Assembly (NCBI GenBank): GCA_963728985.1
Contig: CAVSME010000006.1
Span: forward strand, 310,001-374,000
Direction: 5' to 3'
DNA length: 64,000 bases
Origin: DASXAI01 sp963728985
GTDB lineage: Bacteria > Actinomycetota > Acidimicrobiia > Acidimicrobiales > Ilumatobacteraceae
Position 1 is the stretch's first letter. Each line of letters starts with the position of its first letter. The notes below the pieces were generated by a model that was not told where the DNA came from, did not search any database, and saw only the letters and a program-made list of their open reading frames with translations. This document shows positions 33,542 through 41,521 of the stretch, in pieces. A program made the translations under genes and the position numbers.

Positions 33542-34603
33542 TCACGGGGGGTACGCGCGCCAGAGCACGATGCCCCGGATTGCGGCAGCTGTTGCCAGCT
33601 CCGGGGAACCGTAGGGGCAGCCATGGCGATCGAGCATTCCGCTCCGGCTGGCGCCGGAGAACACGGCGGACTGGTCCGCATCGCGTCGCGCCGGTTCGCC
33701 CCGTCGATCGAGAACGTCGCCGTGGTGCGCCGCATGGTCGCCGGTCATCTCGTCGACGAGACGCCGGCCTGCCGCGACGCCGCGGTCTACGTCGCGTCCG
33801 AGCTGGCCGCCAACGCCGTCCGCCACGCCCGCACGGCGTACATCGTCGAGTTGGCGATCGGGGACGTGGTCCGGCTCGACGTCACCGACCTCGCCCCGGT
33901 GGCGGCGTTCGTGTGGCCCATCTCCGAGGATGCCCTCAGCGGGCGGGGCCTCGTCATCGTCTCGGCGCTGGCCGACCGCTGGGGTGTGGACTGGCACGAC
34001 ACGTGGAAGGTGGTCTGGGCCGAGATCGACCGCGACTCGGCCGGCTGAGCGCCGGGGCCCGCTCGAGCGCGACGTGCGGACCGGTTCCAGGTGCACGAGC
34101 GGGATCTCGCGGTCGGTCTGCCGTTCGTAGTCGCCGAACATCGGGTAGCGGGCCACGAGCTCGGGCCACAACCGCGCTCGCTCCTCGGCCGAGACCGTAC
34201 GGGCGTCAGCCTCGTAGAGCTCGGACAGGTACCGGATCTGGACGCGCGGTTCGGCCAGCAGGTTGAGGTACCAGACCGGATGCTTCGGTGCACCTCCCAT
34301 CGACCCGATGTGCCCGTCGTGCTCGACGCACAGCAGCGGATTGCGCCGCGTCTGACCGGTGCGGCGTCCCTTCGTGTAGAGCACCAGGATGGGCCGGGGA
34401 CCATCCCAACCGTCGTCGGCCCCGTCGGACGCGACATAGCGGCGAGCATGCTCCGCCGCGAAGCCCACGGCGTTGTCCACGGCCTCGACGTCGATGGCGT
34501 CGACCAGGCCCGAGTCGGCCGGGGCCGCGGCGTCGTCGGGCTGGCGTAGCCGCCGGATCCAGGTGCCGAGGTTCGAGTTCGGGTTGGCGGGGTCGGTTGC
34601 CAT
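33542..34603 (-). CDS. F420 (deazaflavin)-dependent nitroreductase-family protein with abnormal C-terminal extension
   Basis: Residues 1-175 (34603 to ~34079) are family-like: RPILVLYTKGRRTGQTRRNP, HIGSMGGAPKHPVWYLNLLA, RVQIRYLSELYEADAR and the ending DREIPLVHLEPVR. These split-barrel proteins bind F420H2 and reduce quinones or nitro compounds. A natural stop should follow at ~34079, but the frame stays open to 33542. The last ~178 residues are merely antisense to the HATPase gene. The extension is probably untranslated or the result of a lost stop codon. Treat ~34079-34603 as the real gene. Confidence 0.7.
   Translation of the reverse strand: MATDPANPNSNLGTWIRRLRQPDDAAAPADSGLVDAIDVEAVDNAVGFAAEHARRYVASDGADDGWDGPRPILVLYTKGRRTGQTRRNPLLCVEHDGHIGSMGGAPKHPVWYLNLLAEPRVQIRYLSELYEADARTVSAEERARLWPELVARYPMFGDYERQTDREIPLVHLEPVRTSRSSGPRRSAGRVAVDLGPDHLPRVVPVHTPAVGQRRDDDEAPPAEGILGDGPHERRHRGEVGDVEPDHVPDRQLDDVRRAGVADGVGGQLGRDVDRGVAAGRRLVDEMTGDHAAHHGDVLDRRGEPARRDADQSAVFSGASRSGMLDRHGCPYGSPELATAAAIRGIVLWRAYPP
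33573..33606 (+). promoter_or_regulatory. Hairpin in the leader of the HATPase gene
   Basis: CCCCGGA (33573-33579) pairs with TCCGGGG (33600-33606), and GGCA (33584-33587) with TGCC (33593-33596), around a GCTGT loop. It ends 16 bp before the ATG at 33623. It could terminate upstream transcription or control translation of the HATPase; there is no U-tract. Confidence 0.4.
33623..34048 (+). CDS. HATPase-domain protein (RsbW/SpoIIAB-like anti-sigma or signalling kinase)
   Basis: 141 residues. It has the N-box Asn in ASELAANAVRHAR, the D-x-x motif in RLDVTDLAP and the glycine-rich ALSGRGLVIVSALADRWG, matching the HATPase_c_2 family of small serine-kinase-like proteins. These bind ATP and often inhibit a sigma factor or phosphorylate an anti-anti-sigma factor. 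A SigE-type sigma gene lies 0.6 kb downstream, but a link is only inferred. The gene lies wholly antisense to the extended frame of the nitroreductase gene (33542-34603). Codon pattern and domain fit favour this strand as coding. Confidence 0.78.
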   Translation: MAIEHSAPAGAGEHGGLVRIASRRFAPSIENVAVVRRMVAGHLVDETPACRDAAVYVASELAANAVRHARTAYIVELAIGDVVRLDVTDLAPVAAFVWPISEDALSGRGLVIVSALADRWGVDWHDTWKVVWAEIDRDSAG

Positions 34604-34660
34604 CAGACGCGTCCCTCGTGGCGGGGGAGATCGTGGGCAACCTTTTCGGCCTCTCGGCGC

Positions 34661-35239
34661 GTGAACATGGTCGTGGTGATATCACGGCCGGCGATGCTGA
34701 GCATCGACGATGTCGAGCCGGGTGCGGTCGTCTCGATCGACGCCGGGTTCGACGTCTTCGTCCGCCAGCACGGGCAGCGCCTGTGCCGGGCGGCGTTCCT
34801 CCTCACGGGCGATCACCACCTCGCCGAGGATCTCGTGCAGACGTCGCTGGCCAAGGTGGCCGGGCGGTGGGAGCGCATCGTGGCCAAGGGCGATCCCCTC
34901 CCGTACGTCCGCACCGTCGTGGTCCGTACCGCCATCGCCTGGCACCGCCGGCGCTGGCACGGCGAGGTTCCCACGTCGCCAGTGCCGGAGCCGTCGCCGG
35001 CGGACCCCGAGCACGCCGTCGATGGGCGTGATCGGCTTCGCCGCGCGCTGCTCCTCGTCCCGCGCCGTCAGCGGGCCGCGCTGGTCCTGCGCTTCTACGA
35101 GGACCTGAGCGAGGCCGATACGGCGACGGTCATGGGTTGCACCGTCGGCACGGTCAAGAGCCAGACGGCCAAGGGGCTGGCCCACTTGCGGCTCCTGCTG
35201 GACGAGCCGATGCCCAAGGATCAGGAGCGCCATCGATGA
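34661..35239 (+). CDS. SigE-family RNA polymerase sigma factor (ECF)
   Basis: 192 residues. Region 2 reads AFLLTGDHHLAEDLVQTSLA. Region 4 reads LLVPRRQRAALVLRFYEDLS, then an HTH ending TVGTVKSQTAKGLAHLR. This is the pattern of the actinobacterial SigE-like (sigma-70 family, SigE subgroup) ECF factors. ATGs at 34667 and 34694 are alternative starts. Its stop overlaps the next gene's ATG (ATGA), so a membrane-anchored partner is made with it. Confidence 0.88.
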   Translation: MNMVVVISRPAMLSIDDVEPGAVVSIDAGFDVFVRQHGQRLCRAAFLLTGDHHLAEDLVQTSLAKVAGRWERIVAKGDPLPYVRTVVVRTAIAWHRRRWHGEVPTSPVPEPSPADPEHAVDGRDRLRRALLLVPRRQRAALVLRFYEDLSEADTATVMGCTVGTVKSQTAKGLAHLRLLLDEPMPKDQERHR

Positions 35240-36228
35240 ACGAGTACGAAACCAGGCCCGACGACGGGCCGGCTCTCGGTACGGCCCTGGCCGACCTGGC
35301 CGCCAGCATGCCCGACGATCCGTTCCGGATCGACGGCGTCCACGCCAGGGCGCGGCGCCTCCGCCAGCGCCGGCGGGCCGTGCGGGCGACCGCGGGCGCG
35401 GCCGTCGCCGCCGCCGTCGTCGCCACCCTCGTGGCGGTGCGGCCGGGCGCGACGAGCGTCTCGACGGTCCCGGCGAGCCAGCCGACAACCCTCGTCGTGC
35501 CGTCGTGCACCGCCGCGCTGGCCAGCGCCCCGCCGGCGCCGACCGTCGATCCGGCGACCGCATCGCCCGACGCCGCGGCGGCCGACGAGAAGAAGGCGGC
35601 GGCCGTCGCCGCCGAGCAGCACGCGACCGCCGGCGCCGCCCAGTCCGGAGCCGACTTCCGGGGCGTGAAGGGCCTGGGCGCGATCGTGAGCGCCACCGAT
35701 GCGACGGTCACGATCACGCCCGATGAGCCCGTCGCCGGACAGACCGAGCCGATCACGGCGGCGATCAGCCCGTCGGCCGAGTTCGTGGACGGCGCCACCA
35801 AGGTCGAGGCGCGGCCGACGCTCGCGCCAGGGGACCGGGTGGGGTTCGCGGTCAGCGTGGCCGACGACGGCGGCTACGACCTCGTCTTCCTCACCGTTCA
35901 CGTCCCGGAGGCACCCGGGACGACTCCCGACACGGTCGCTCCCGAGGTCAAGGCGGCGCAAGACCGGGTCACCGACGGCACCTATGCGAAGGTCATCGCC
36001 ACCGTCGTGTCGGTGCAGCCCGGTTCGTTGGCGCTCGACGTCACCGACGGCGACCTCGTCCTCGGGACCGTCACGGTCGCGACCGGCCCGGCGACCACCT
36101 ACACCGCCGGCGACCAGCCGTGCGTCGACCCGCAGCTGGCGCCCGGGCAGGTTATCGGCGCCGTCCTGGTGCGAGCCGACGACGGGACCTACACCGCCGA
36201 GCGGCTGGCGCTCTACGCCGCGAGCTGA
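35236..36228 (+). CDS. Single-pass membrane protein coupled to the sigma factor (candidate anti-sigma factor)
   Basis: 330 residues. A ~50-residue basic cytoplasmic segment ending in RRLRQRRRAVR comes first, then one transmembrane helix (51-68, ATAGAAVAAAVVATLVAV). An Ala/Pro/Thr-rich linker and a beta-rich extracytoplasmic domain follow, with two similar halves (IVSATDATVTITPDEPVAG and VSVQPGSLALDVTDGDLVLG). The ATGA overlap with the sigma gene and the topology fit a membrane anti-sigma or sensor. No zinc-binding HxxxCxxC anti-sigma motif is present. Confidence 0.65.
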   Translation: MNEYETRPDDGPALGTALADLAASMPDDPFRIDGVHARARRLRQRRRAVRATAGAAVAAAVVATLVAVRPGATSVSTVPASQPTTLVVPSCTAALASAPPAPTVDPATASPDAAAADEKKAAAVAAEQHATAGAAQSGADFRGVKGLGAIVSATDATVTITPDEPVAGQTEPITAAISPSAEFVDGATKVEARPTLAPGDRVGFAVSVADDGGYDLVFLTVHVPEAPGTTPDTVAPEVKAAQDRVTDGTYAKVIATVVSVQPGSLALDVTDGDLVLGTVTVATGPATTYTAGDQPCVDPQLAPGQVIGAVLVRADDGTYTAERLALYAAS

Positions 36229-36400
36229 CTGTTGACGGTGCGCACGAGGTCCAGGAGACGGGCGAGCTGATCGATCCTGTCCGTGTTGGACTGGCCGGTG
36301 ATGCCCACCCGCAGTGTGTCGATGCCGGCGTCGCGGTAGAGACGCAGCCGATCGAGGATCAGGTCGTCGGTGCCGATGAGGTTGGCGGCGAGGCGGTCGC
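36213..36400 (-). pseudogene. C-terminal remnant of an LLM-class oxidoreductase
   Basis: On the minus strand the DNA reads DRLAANLIGTDDLILDRLRL, then a stretch with GIDTLRVG, ending LLDLVRTVNSQLAA and a stop at 36213. This is the usual end of F420-type luciferase-like proteins (GT..L..RL..Y.DAGID.LRV). Nothing upstream of ~36400 continues the gene. Instead the plus-strand enoyl-CoA hydratase fragment begins, so one deletion removed the 5' parts of both divergent genes. Confidence 0.65.
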
Positions 36401-37128
36401 CATCCCCACGGCCAGGTCCGCTCCGAGGTGCTCGACGGCCACATCCTGCTGATCACGGTCGACCGCGTCGAGAAGAAGAACGCGTTCACGCCGAAGATCA
36501 CGGCTGAGCTCGGCGCCGCGTGACCCGGCTCGACGACGAGATCGATCTGTGGGTGGGCGTGCTGACGTTCGCCGGCGATCACGCGACAGCCGGGCTGGAC
36601 ATGCCGCTGTTCTTCGGGCCCGACGCCGAGACCCCGCAGCGCGACGGACCGGCGCCCGTCGATCCGTTCGGGTTCGGGCGCCGGTTGCGCAAGCCGCTGG
36701 TGTCAGCGGTGCAAGGCATCACTTTCACGATCGGCATCGAGATCCCGCTGGCCGGCGACATCATCGTGGCCGCCTCGGACGCCCGGTTCTGCCAGCTCGA
36801 GCCGCGGAGGGGGCTGGCACCGCTCGGCGGGGCGACGATCCGCTACGTGCAGCGCCGCCGAAGCCTTGCGCATCGGGCTCGTCCAAGAGGTGGTCAGGCC
36901 GGGGCAGCAAATCGAGCGCGCGCTCGCCATCGCCCGCGAGATCGCGCAGTGCGCGCCGCTGGCCCTCGTCCACACGATTGCCAATGCCCGCCTCGCCATC
37001 GACCAGGGCGAGCCGGCGGCCGTTGCTGCCATCCCGGCGATGAGCGCCGAGGTCCGCAGCAGCGCCGACTTCCAGGAGGCATCGCGTCGTTCGTCGAACG
37101 GCGCGCCGCGCGGTTCGCCGGTCGCTGA
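36401..37128 (+). pseudogene. Degraded enoyl-CoA hydratase/isomerase-family gene
   Basis: Family segments appear in order but in three frames: ILLITVDRVEKKNAFTP, then LRKPLVSAVQGITFTIGIE and AGDIIVAASDARFCQLEPRR, then LRIGLVQEVVRPGQQIERAL, and finally IASFVERRAARFAGR with the stop at 37126-37128. Lesions: no start codon (5' end lost at ~36400), a lost C at ~36520, an out-of-frame deletion of ~20 residues at ~36855, and a lost G at ~37078. It cannot encode a working enzyme as it stands. Confidence 0.78.
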
Positions 37129-37142
37129 CGTCGCTGGGTGAG

Positions 37143-37168
37143 GGGAGGAGGCCCGCCCGCCCCCTCCC
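37143..37168. terminator. Possible bidirectional hairpin between convergent genes
   Basis: GGGAGG (37143-37148) can pair with CCTCCC (37163-37168), extended by two further G-C pairs after one mismatch. It lies between the hydratase remnant and the end of the substrate-binding protein gene. It is weak, has no U-tract, and is a guess from position. Confidence 0.3.
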
Positions 37169-37184
37169 GTCACAGCTTCAGTCG

Positions 37185-38633
37185 TCACGCCCTGGCGTAG
37201 CCCTCCCCACCGATGCCGAAGAACGCCTTCGCCGTGACCTTGCCACCCTTGTACTCGAACACGCCCATCTGCCGCTTCGTCACCGAGTGGGTCTTCGGGT
37301 CGAGCGTGTAGCTGCCGACGGTCTTGTCGTCGCCGCCGTAGACGCTGACGACAGTGAGATTCGACTGCAGCGCCTTGTCGAGGGCGTCGCCACTCTTGAT
37401 GTCGCCCCCGCTCTTGAGCACCCGGCGGATGACCTCCCAGAGCACGAACATGTTCTCGTAGAAGTTGGCGGCGTAGAAGTCCGGCGAGTCGCCGCCGTAC
37501 TCCTTCTTGAACTCCTGCACGAAGAACTTGGCCAGTGGGCTCTTGGGGTTGTTGGCGTCGAAGTAGTCGTAGGTGAACGTGTAGCCGTCCTTGTCGAAGG
37601 TGCCCTTCGAGGCGTTCACACCATCCGGGGTGAACTCGAACGCGAACCGGGCCGTCTTCAGGCCGGCGGTGGCCGCCTGGTTCGTGAAGGACCCGATGTC
37701 CTGGCCGTACAGGCCGAGCAGAAGGATGTCGGGCTCGTTGGCCTTGATCTTCGGCAAGGCTTGCGAGAAGTCCTGGTTCCCGACCGGGACATACTCGTAC
37801 AGTCCGTTGTGGGTGTAGCCACCGTCGGCGATCTTCTTGAGGATGTCGGTCTTGGTGATGGTGTTGTTCGGCTCGCCGATGTCCCACCCCAGGAGCCCCA
37901 CGGTCTTGGCGCTCGCCAGCGCGTCCTTCGTGTACTTGAACAGGCCCGGCAGGGTGTCGTTCGGGGTGATGGCGCGGGTGCCCCAGAAGTAGGGCTTGGC
38001 CTGAGCGAAGATGCCGGTGCCACCGCCGCCGTCGAGGGTGAAGATCTTGTACTGCGCCGTGCCGTCGAGCATGACGCCGAGGTCGTCGGCGTAGGACGCG
38101 AACTTGGCCGGCACGTTCTTGGAGCCGAGCTCGGTCACGGCGGCCTTGCCCGCGGCCGCGTCGCCCGACTTGTGGTCGAAGTAGATGAGGTTGATCTTCG
38201 GGCCGCCGGCCGCCTCGATGTGCTTGGCGGCGAGGTCCAGGCCCCGCGACATGGTCTTGCCGTAGAACGAGCCCGTGCCGGTCAGCGCCAGCACGGCGCC
38301 GGCGTCGATGGTCATGCCCTTGCCCGACGTGGCGGCGTCCACGCCGAGCAGCGCGGCGAGGTCGCCGATCGCCGGGACGGCACCGGAGCTGCCGCCCGAG
38401 GCGGTGGTGGCGGCGCCCCCGGAGGCGGTGGTGGCGGCGCCGCCCGAGGCGGTGGTGGCGGCGCCCCCGGACGCCGTCGTCGCCGAGCTGCCACCCGAGT
38501 TGTCACTGCCGCAGGCCGCCAGGACGCTCGGCGCCAACGCCACGGCGGCACCGGCGGCGCCGAGCCGCGTCAACACCTGCCGGCGGGTCACGCGGCCCTG
38601 GTGCACCGGGCGCTGCGGATCGATTTCCGTCAT
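37185..38633 (-). CDS. ABC transporter substrate-binding lipoprotein (branched-chain amino acid/LivK type)
   Basis: 482 residues. A twin-arginine-like signal (TRRQVLTRLGAAG) leads to a lipobox LAAC, so it is a lipoprotein. A low-complexity Thr/Ala/Ser/Gly linker follows (repeat at 38389-38484). The periplasmic-binding fold starts VLALTGTGSFYGKTMSRGLD, with FASYADDLGVMLDG and PDILLLGLYGQDIGSF later. This family feeds LivFGHM-type importers, but no permease or ATPase gene is adjacent. It is divergent from a second binding protein across a 579-bp gap. A GGCCGGACATCCGGCC hairpin sits in its leader. Confidence 0.85.
   Translation of the reverse strand: MTEIDPQRPVHQGRVTRRQVLTRLGAAGAAVALAPSVLAACGSDNSGGSSATTASGGAATTASGGAATTASGGAATTASGGSSGAVPAIGDLAALLGVDAATSGKGMTIDAGAVLALTGTGSFYGKTMSRGLDLAAKHIEAAGGPKINLIYFDHKSGDAAAGKAAVTELGSKNVPAKFASYADDLGVMLDGTAQYKIFTLDGGGGTGIFAQAKPYFWGTRAITPNDTLPGLFKYTKDALASAKTVGLLGWDIGEPNNTITKTDILKKIADGGYTHNGLYEYVPVGNQDFSQALPKIKANEPDILLLGLYGQDIGSFTNQAATAGLKTARFAFEFTPDGVNASKGTFDKDGYTFTYDYFDANNPKSPLAKFFVQEFKKEYGGDSPDFYAANFYENMFVLWEVIRRVLKSGGDIKSGDALDKALQSNLTVVSVYGGDDKTVGSYTLDPKTHSVTKRQMGVFEYKGGKVTAKAFFGIGGEGYARA
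38389..38484 (-). repeat. Four tandem 24-bp units encoding the lipoprotein linker
   Basis: Units of 24 bp with a GCGGTGGTGGCG core are repeated four times (the last is diverged). Each encodes an eight-residue unit of Ala, Thr, Ser and Gly, read as ATTASGGA. The unit count is likely to vary between strains through slippage. Confidence 0.75.
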
Positions 38634-38652
38634 TCCGACTGCTCCTTCTGTC

Positions 38653-38676
38653 GTGGCCGGACATCCGGCCCGCCAC
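38653..38676 (-). promoter_or_regulatory. Leader hairpin upstream of the 37185-38633 gene
   Basis: GTGGCCGGACATCCGGCCCGCCAC folds with a seven-pair GGCCGGA/TCCGGCC core. It lies 20 bp before the start codon and immediately upstream of an AAGGAG ribosome-binding site. It could influence translation or mRNA stability. Confidence 0.4.
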
Positions 38677-38921
38677 GGTCAGTGGAATAGTGGACGTGCT
38701 CTATTTGTGCCGCACGGTCTCGCGGTGACCGTTCCATTCGACGATCCCCATCCGTGCTTTTGGAGCACGCTTTGTCCCCCGGCGCGTAGCGCTCCCCCGA
38801 GAGCTGCGACTCGAAGCGGACCAGGAGGCGCAGCTCGAATTGAGTGGAGTCATAGCGCACGCGACAGAAGCAAGCAAGGCAGCCGGACGACGCGACCGGT
38901 GGCGTATCTGGTTGTTCAGTG

Positions 38922-38937
38922 CAAGGAAGTCCTTGCT
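38922..38937. promoter_or_regulatory. Candidate operator palindrome in the divergent region
   Basis: GCAAGGA-AG-TCCTTGC has two perfect 7-bp arms separated by 2 bp. Its central place between two divergent substrate-binding genes suits a regulator controlling both. No matching regulator gene is nearby. Confidence 0.4.
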
Positions 38938-39212
38938 ATCTACAAGCAAAGGTGCCGCATCAATTCGCGCCTTCAATCCTTCGTGTTGCGTCGTCATCGG
39001 CGAAGAAGTCAGCTAAGGTGCGTCGCTGACGACCGGCCTCGGGGGACGCCGACCGTCAAGGGGGATTGCCGGGTTTCACCGCTTGCCAGCGGATGCACCA
39101 AGTCCGTGCGCACGTCGCCGCGCCAGCGTTCGAGCGCGCGTCCGTACCGCCGTGCCTGTCGCTCGATCCGGACGCTCCATACTTCAACCGACTGAAATTC
39201 TGGGGGTAGCAG

Positions 39213-40763
39213 ATGAAGACGCATCGGTGGACCGTCCCGACGGCCCTACTCGTTTCCTTGGGCCTCGTGGCTGCGGCATGCGGCGGTGACAACAAGGGTG
39301 GAGGTGCAGCAGCGACGACCGCGGCACCAGCGGCCACCACGGCGGCACCGGCCACCACGGCAGCGCCGGCCACCACGGCAGCCGGTGGGGCGACCACCAC
39401 CGCTGCCGGCGGCGCGACCACCACGGCCGCTGCCGGCGCGCAAGGTGACGTGATCCCGGGGGCGGGCTCGGGCAAGTACGGGCAGGACGCCACCAACAAG
39501 GATCTCTACGTCGGCCCGAGCGGCTTCCAGATCGACACCACGAAGTGCCCGTCGGACTGGAACATCAACCAGGGCATCACCGACACCGAGATCGACATGT
39601 TCGCCAGCTACCCGACGTCGGGACCGCTGGCCGGCTACGCCCTCCTCTATGACGGGATGCGGGCGTACTACGACTACGTCGCCAAGAACGGCGGCATCGA
39701 CGGGCGCAAGATCGTGCTGGACGGCAAGGACGACCAGTACGCGCCGGCGGCCACCAAGACCAACTCGGACGAGGCGTTGGCGGCCAACAAGTACGCCGCC
39801 TTCAACAGCATGCTGGGCACGCCCAACAACCTCGGCATCTGGGACGACACCAACCGGGAGTGCATGCCGCAGCTGCTGAACGCCACCGGTGCGGCGCAGT
39901 GGGGTGACGTCGAGAACCACCCGTGGACCACGGGCATGCAGCTCGACTACTTCACCGCTGCCCAGATCTGGGCGGAGTGGCTGAAGGCCAAGTACCCGAA
40001 CGGCGTCAAGGTGGCCTCCATCACGTTCAACAGTGACTTCGGCAAGAGCTACCTGAACGGCTTCAAGCACGCCATCGAGGGCACCAACATCGAGCTCGTG
40101 GGTGACTTCCCGCACGACCCGACGGCGCCCAACCTGGACAACCAGTACACCAGCGCGGCGGCGACCAACGCCGAGGTGCTGTTGCTGCAGACGGCCGGCA
40201 CGTACTGCACGCAGGGCATGGCTGATGTGGAGAAGGGCTCGTGGAAGCCGGTCGTGATCATGTCGGAGACGTGCGCCTCGCTGAACCAGTTCTTCCAGCC
40301 GCTGATCGACCAGGGCCTCACCGGCAAGGACACGTACACGATTCTGACCTTCAAGGACCCCCTCAACCCGGCCAACGCCAATGATCCGATAATCAAGACC
40401 TACAACGAGGTCACCAAGGCGGCCGGCCTCGACGCGACCAAGACCACCTACTTCACCGGCTTCATCTTCGCCTGGTACATGACGGAGATCCTGAAGGAAG
40501 CGGCTAGCTACAAGGGCGGCCTGAACCGGGCCAACATCATGCTGGCGGCTCGCGCCATCCAGCAGACGAACCCCACGCTCCTGGTCGGCCTGACCTCCAA
40601 GATGGACGGCACGAAGGACGCCTACCTGACCGAGGGCGGCCAGATGGTGCAGTACACGGTGACCGACCCGAAGAAGCTCGGTACCTTCGAGCCCGCTGGC
40701 GATCTCATCAACCTCGAGGGCAAGCTCGGAACCTACGCCACGGTCAAGGCCGCCGGTCAGTAG
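39213..40763 (+). CDS. ABC transporter substrate-binding lipoprotein
   Basis: 516 residues. Sec signal with the lipobox-type VAAACGG, then a Thr/Ala/Pro-rich linker of ATTAAPA-type repeats. The mature domain begins near PSDWNINQGITDTEIDMF and has the ABC-type periplasmic binding pattern (ASYPTSGPLAGYALLYDG, VASITFNSDFGKSYLNGFKH, EVLLLQTAGTYCTQGMADVE). Two Cys pairs may form disulphides. It probably binds a small amino-acid-like or aromatic ligand; no cognate permease lies in the window. A strong hairpin follows at 40775. Confidence 0.83.
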   Translation: MKTHRWTVPTALLVSLGLVAAACGGDNKGGGAAATTAAPAATTAAPATTAAPATTAAGGATTTAAGGATTTAAAGAQGDVIPGAGSGKYGQDATNKDLYVGPSGFQIDTTKCPSDWNINQGITDTEIDMFASYPTSGPLAGYALLYDGMRAYYDYVAKNGGIDGRKIVLDGKDDQYAPAATKTNSDEALAANKYAAFNSMLGTPNNLGIWDDTNRECMPQLLNATGAAQWGDVENHPWTTGMQLDYFTAAQIWAEWLKAKYPNGVKVASITFNSDFGKSYLNGFKHAIEGTNIELVGDFPHDPTAPNLDNQYTSAAATNAEVLLLQTAGTYCTQGMADVEKGSWKPVVIMSETCASLNQFFQPLIDQGLTGKDTYTILTFKDPLNPANANDPIIKTYNEVTKAAGLDATKTTYFTGFIFAWYMTEILKEAASYKGGLNRANIMLAARAIQQTNPTLLVGLTSKMDGTKDAYLTEGGQMVQYTVTDPKKLGTFEPAGDLINLEGKLGTYATVKAAGQ

Positions 40764-40774
40764 CGGCCACGTTC

Positions 40775-40808
40775 GGCGACGGGGCTGCCGGTTGTCGGCC
40801 CCGTCGCC
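40775..40808 (+). terminator. Hairpin terminator after the substrate-binding gene
   Basis: GGCGACGGGGC (40775-40785) pairs perfectly with GCCCCGTCGCC (40798-40808), an 11-bp GC-rich stem with a 12-nt loop, 12 bp after the stop codon. It is followed by TCTCAT rather than a T-run, which is usual for actinobacterial terminators. Confidence 0.65.
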
Positions 40809-40825
40809 TCTCATGAGGCAACCCC

Positions 40826-40872
40826 GAACTGGGGCGCCTGCGTGCGACATGCGCGGGTCGGCGCCCCAGTTC
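40826..40872. repeat. Perfect 13-bp-arm palindrome containing the GGCGCC-AGTTCCGCGTTCT repeat, copy 2
   Basis: GAACTGGGGCGCC (40826-40838) is fully complementary to GGCGCCCCAGTTC (40860-40872) around a 21-nt loop. The right arm and the following CGCGTTCT match the element at 33379-33397. It lies 28 bp upstream of the DinB-like gene, so it may also be part of its leader. Confidence 0.6.
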
Positions 40873-40900
40873 CGCGTTCTTCGGTGGCAGGCTGGCGCCC

Positions 40901-41521
40901 ATGCTCGCCTCGGACGCCAAGGCCGACCTCCAGCGGTACCTGCAACTGGCCCGTGATGCCCTCCTGTGGAAGCTCGACGGGTTGTCGGACTACGACGTGC
41001 GCCGCCCGATGACGGCCACCAGCACCAACCTGCTCGGCCTGGTCAAGCACGTCGCCAGCATGGAGCTCGGGTACTTCGGTGACGTGTTCGGCCGGCCGTC
41101 GCCCGTCCCGCTGCCGTGGCTCGAGGCCGACGCCGAGGCGAACGCCGACATGTGGGCCACCGCGGAGGAGTCCCGCGCCGACATCGTGGCCCTCTACCAC
41201 CGGGCCTGGGCGCACAGCGACGAGACGATCGCCGCGCTCGACCTCGACGCTACCGGCGAGGTGCCGTGGTGGCCGCCCGAGCGCAAGGTCGTGACGCTGC
41301 ACCGCATCCTCGTGCACATGCTGGCCGAGACCAACCGCCACGGCGGGCACGCCGACATCGTGCGGGAACTGATCGACGGCGCCGCCGGGCTTCGCGCTCG
41401 ACAACGACAACCTGGCTCCGGGCGACGAGGCCTGGTGGGCCGAGTACCGGGCCCGGCTCGAGCGAGTGGCGGCGGAGTTCGGCGGCGAACGTCGCTGAGG
41501 GTCAGCTCGTCGCCGGGGTGA
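40901..41521 (+). CDS. DinB-family protein, frameshifted near the C-terminus
   Basis: Residues 1-163 form a four-helix-bundle DinB-like domain. A His-ligand pattern is visible: LVKHVASMELGYF, then HRILVHMLAETNRHGGHADI. Such proteins are metal-binding and often mycothiol- or thiol-dependent transferases of unknown substrate. After ELIDGAAG the frame shifts through an extra G in GGG at 41387-41389. Reading the next frame restores a good ending (AWWAEYRARLERVAAEFGGE) with its stop at 41496-41498. The open frame instead runs to 41521 as an Arg-rich tail. Confidence 0.75.
   Translation: MLASDAKADLQRYLQLARDALLWKLDGLSDYDVRRPMTATSTNLLGLVKHVASMELGYFGDVFGRPSPVPLPWLEADAEANADMWATAEESRADIVALYHRAWAHSDETIAALDLDATGEVPWWPPERKVVTLHRILVHMLAETNRHGGHADIVRELIDGAAGLRARQRQPGSGRRGLVGRVPGPARASGGGVRRRTSLRVSSSPG

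Larger units (their letters stand above)
38634..39212. other. 579-bp divergent intergenic region between two substrate-binding proteins
   Basis: No convincing gene is present; it is less G+C-rich than its surroundings. It holds a hairpin in the leader of the minus-strand gene (38653-38676), a 7-bp-arm palindrome at 38922-38937, and the leader of the plus-strand gene ending in a GGGGG tract before its ATG. Length and composition suggest two regulated promoters. Confidence 0.5.

Noticed and set aside
37129..37184. A strong rho-independent terminator between convergent genes
   Set aside because: Only a six-pair stem with a mismatch is available and no T-run follows, so it was listed only at low confidence.
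38634..39212. Short open frames in the divergent intergenic region
   Set aside because: They lack family motifs and ribosome-binding sites, and the region reads as promoter DNA.
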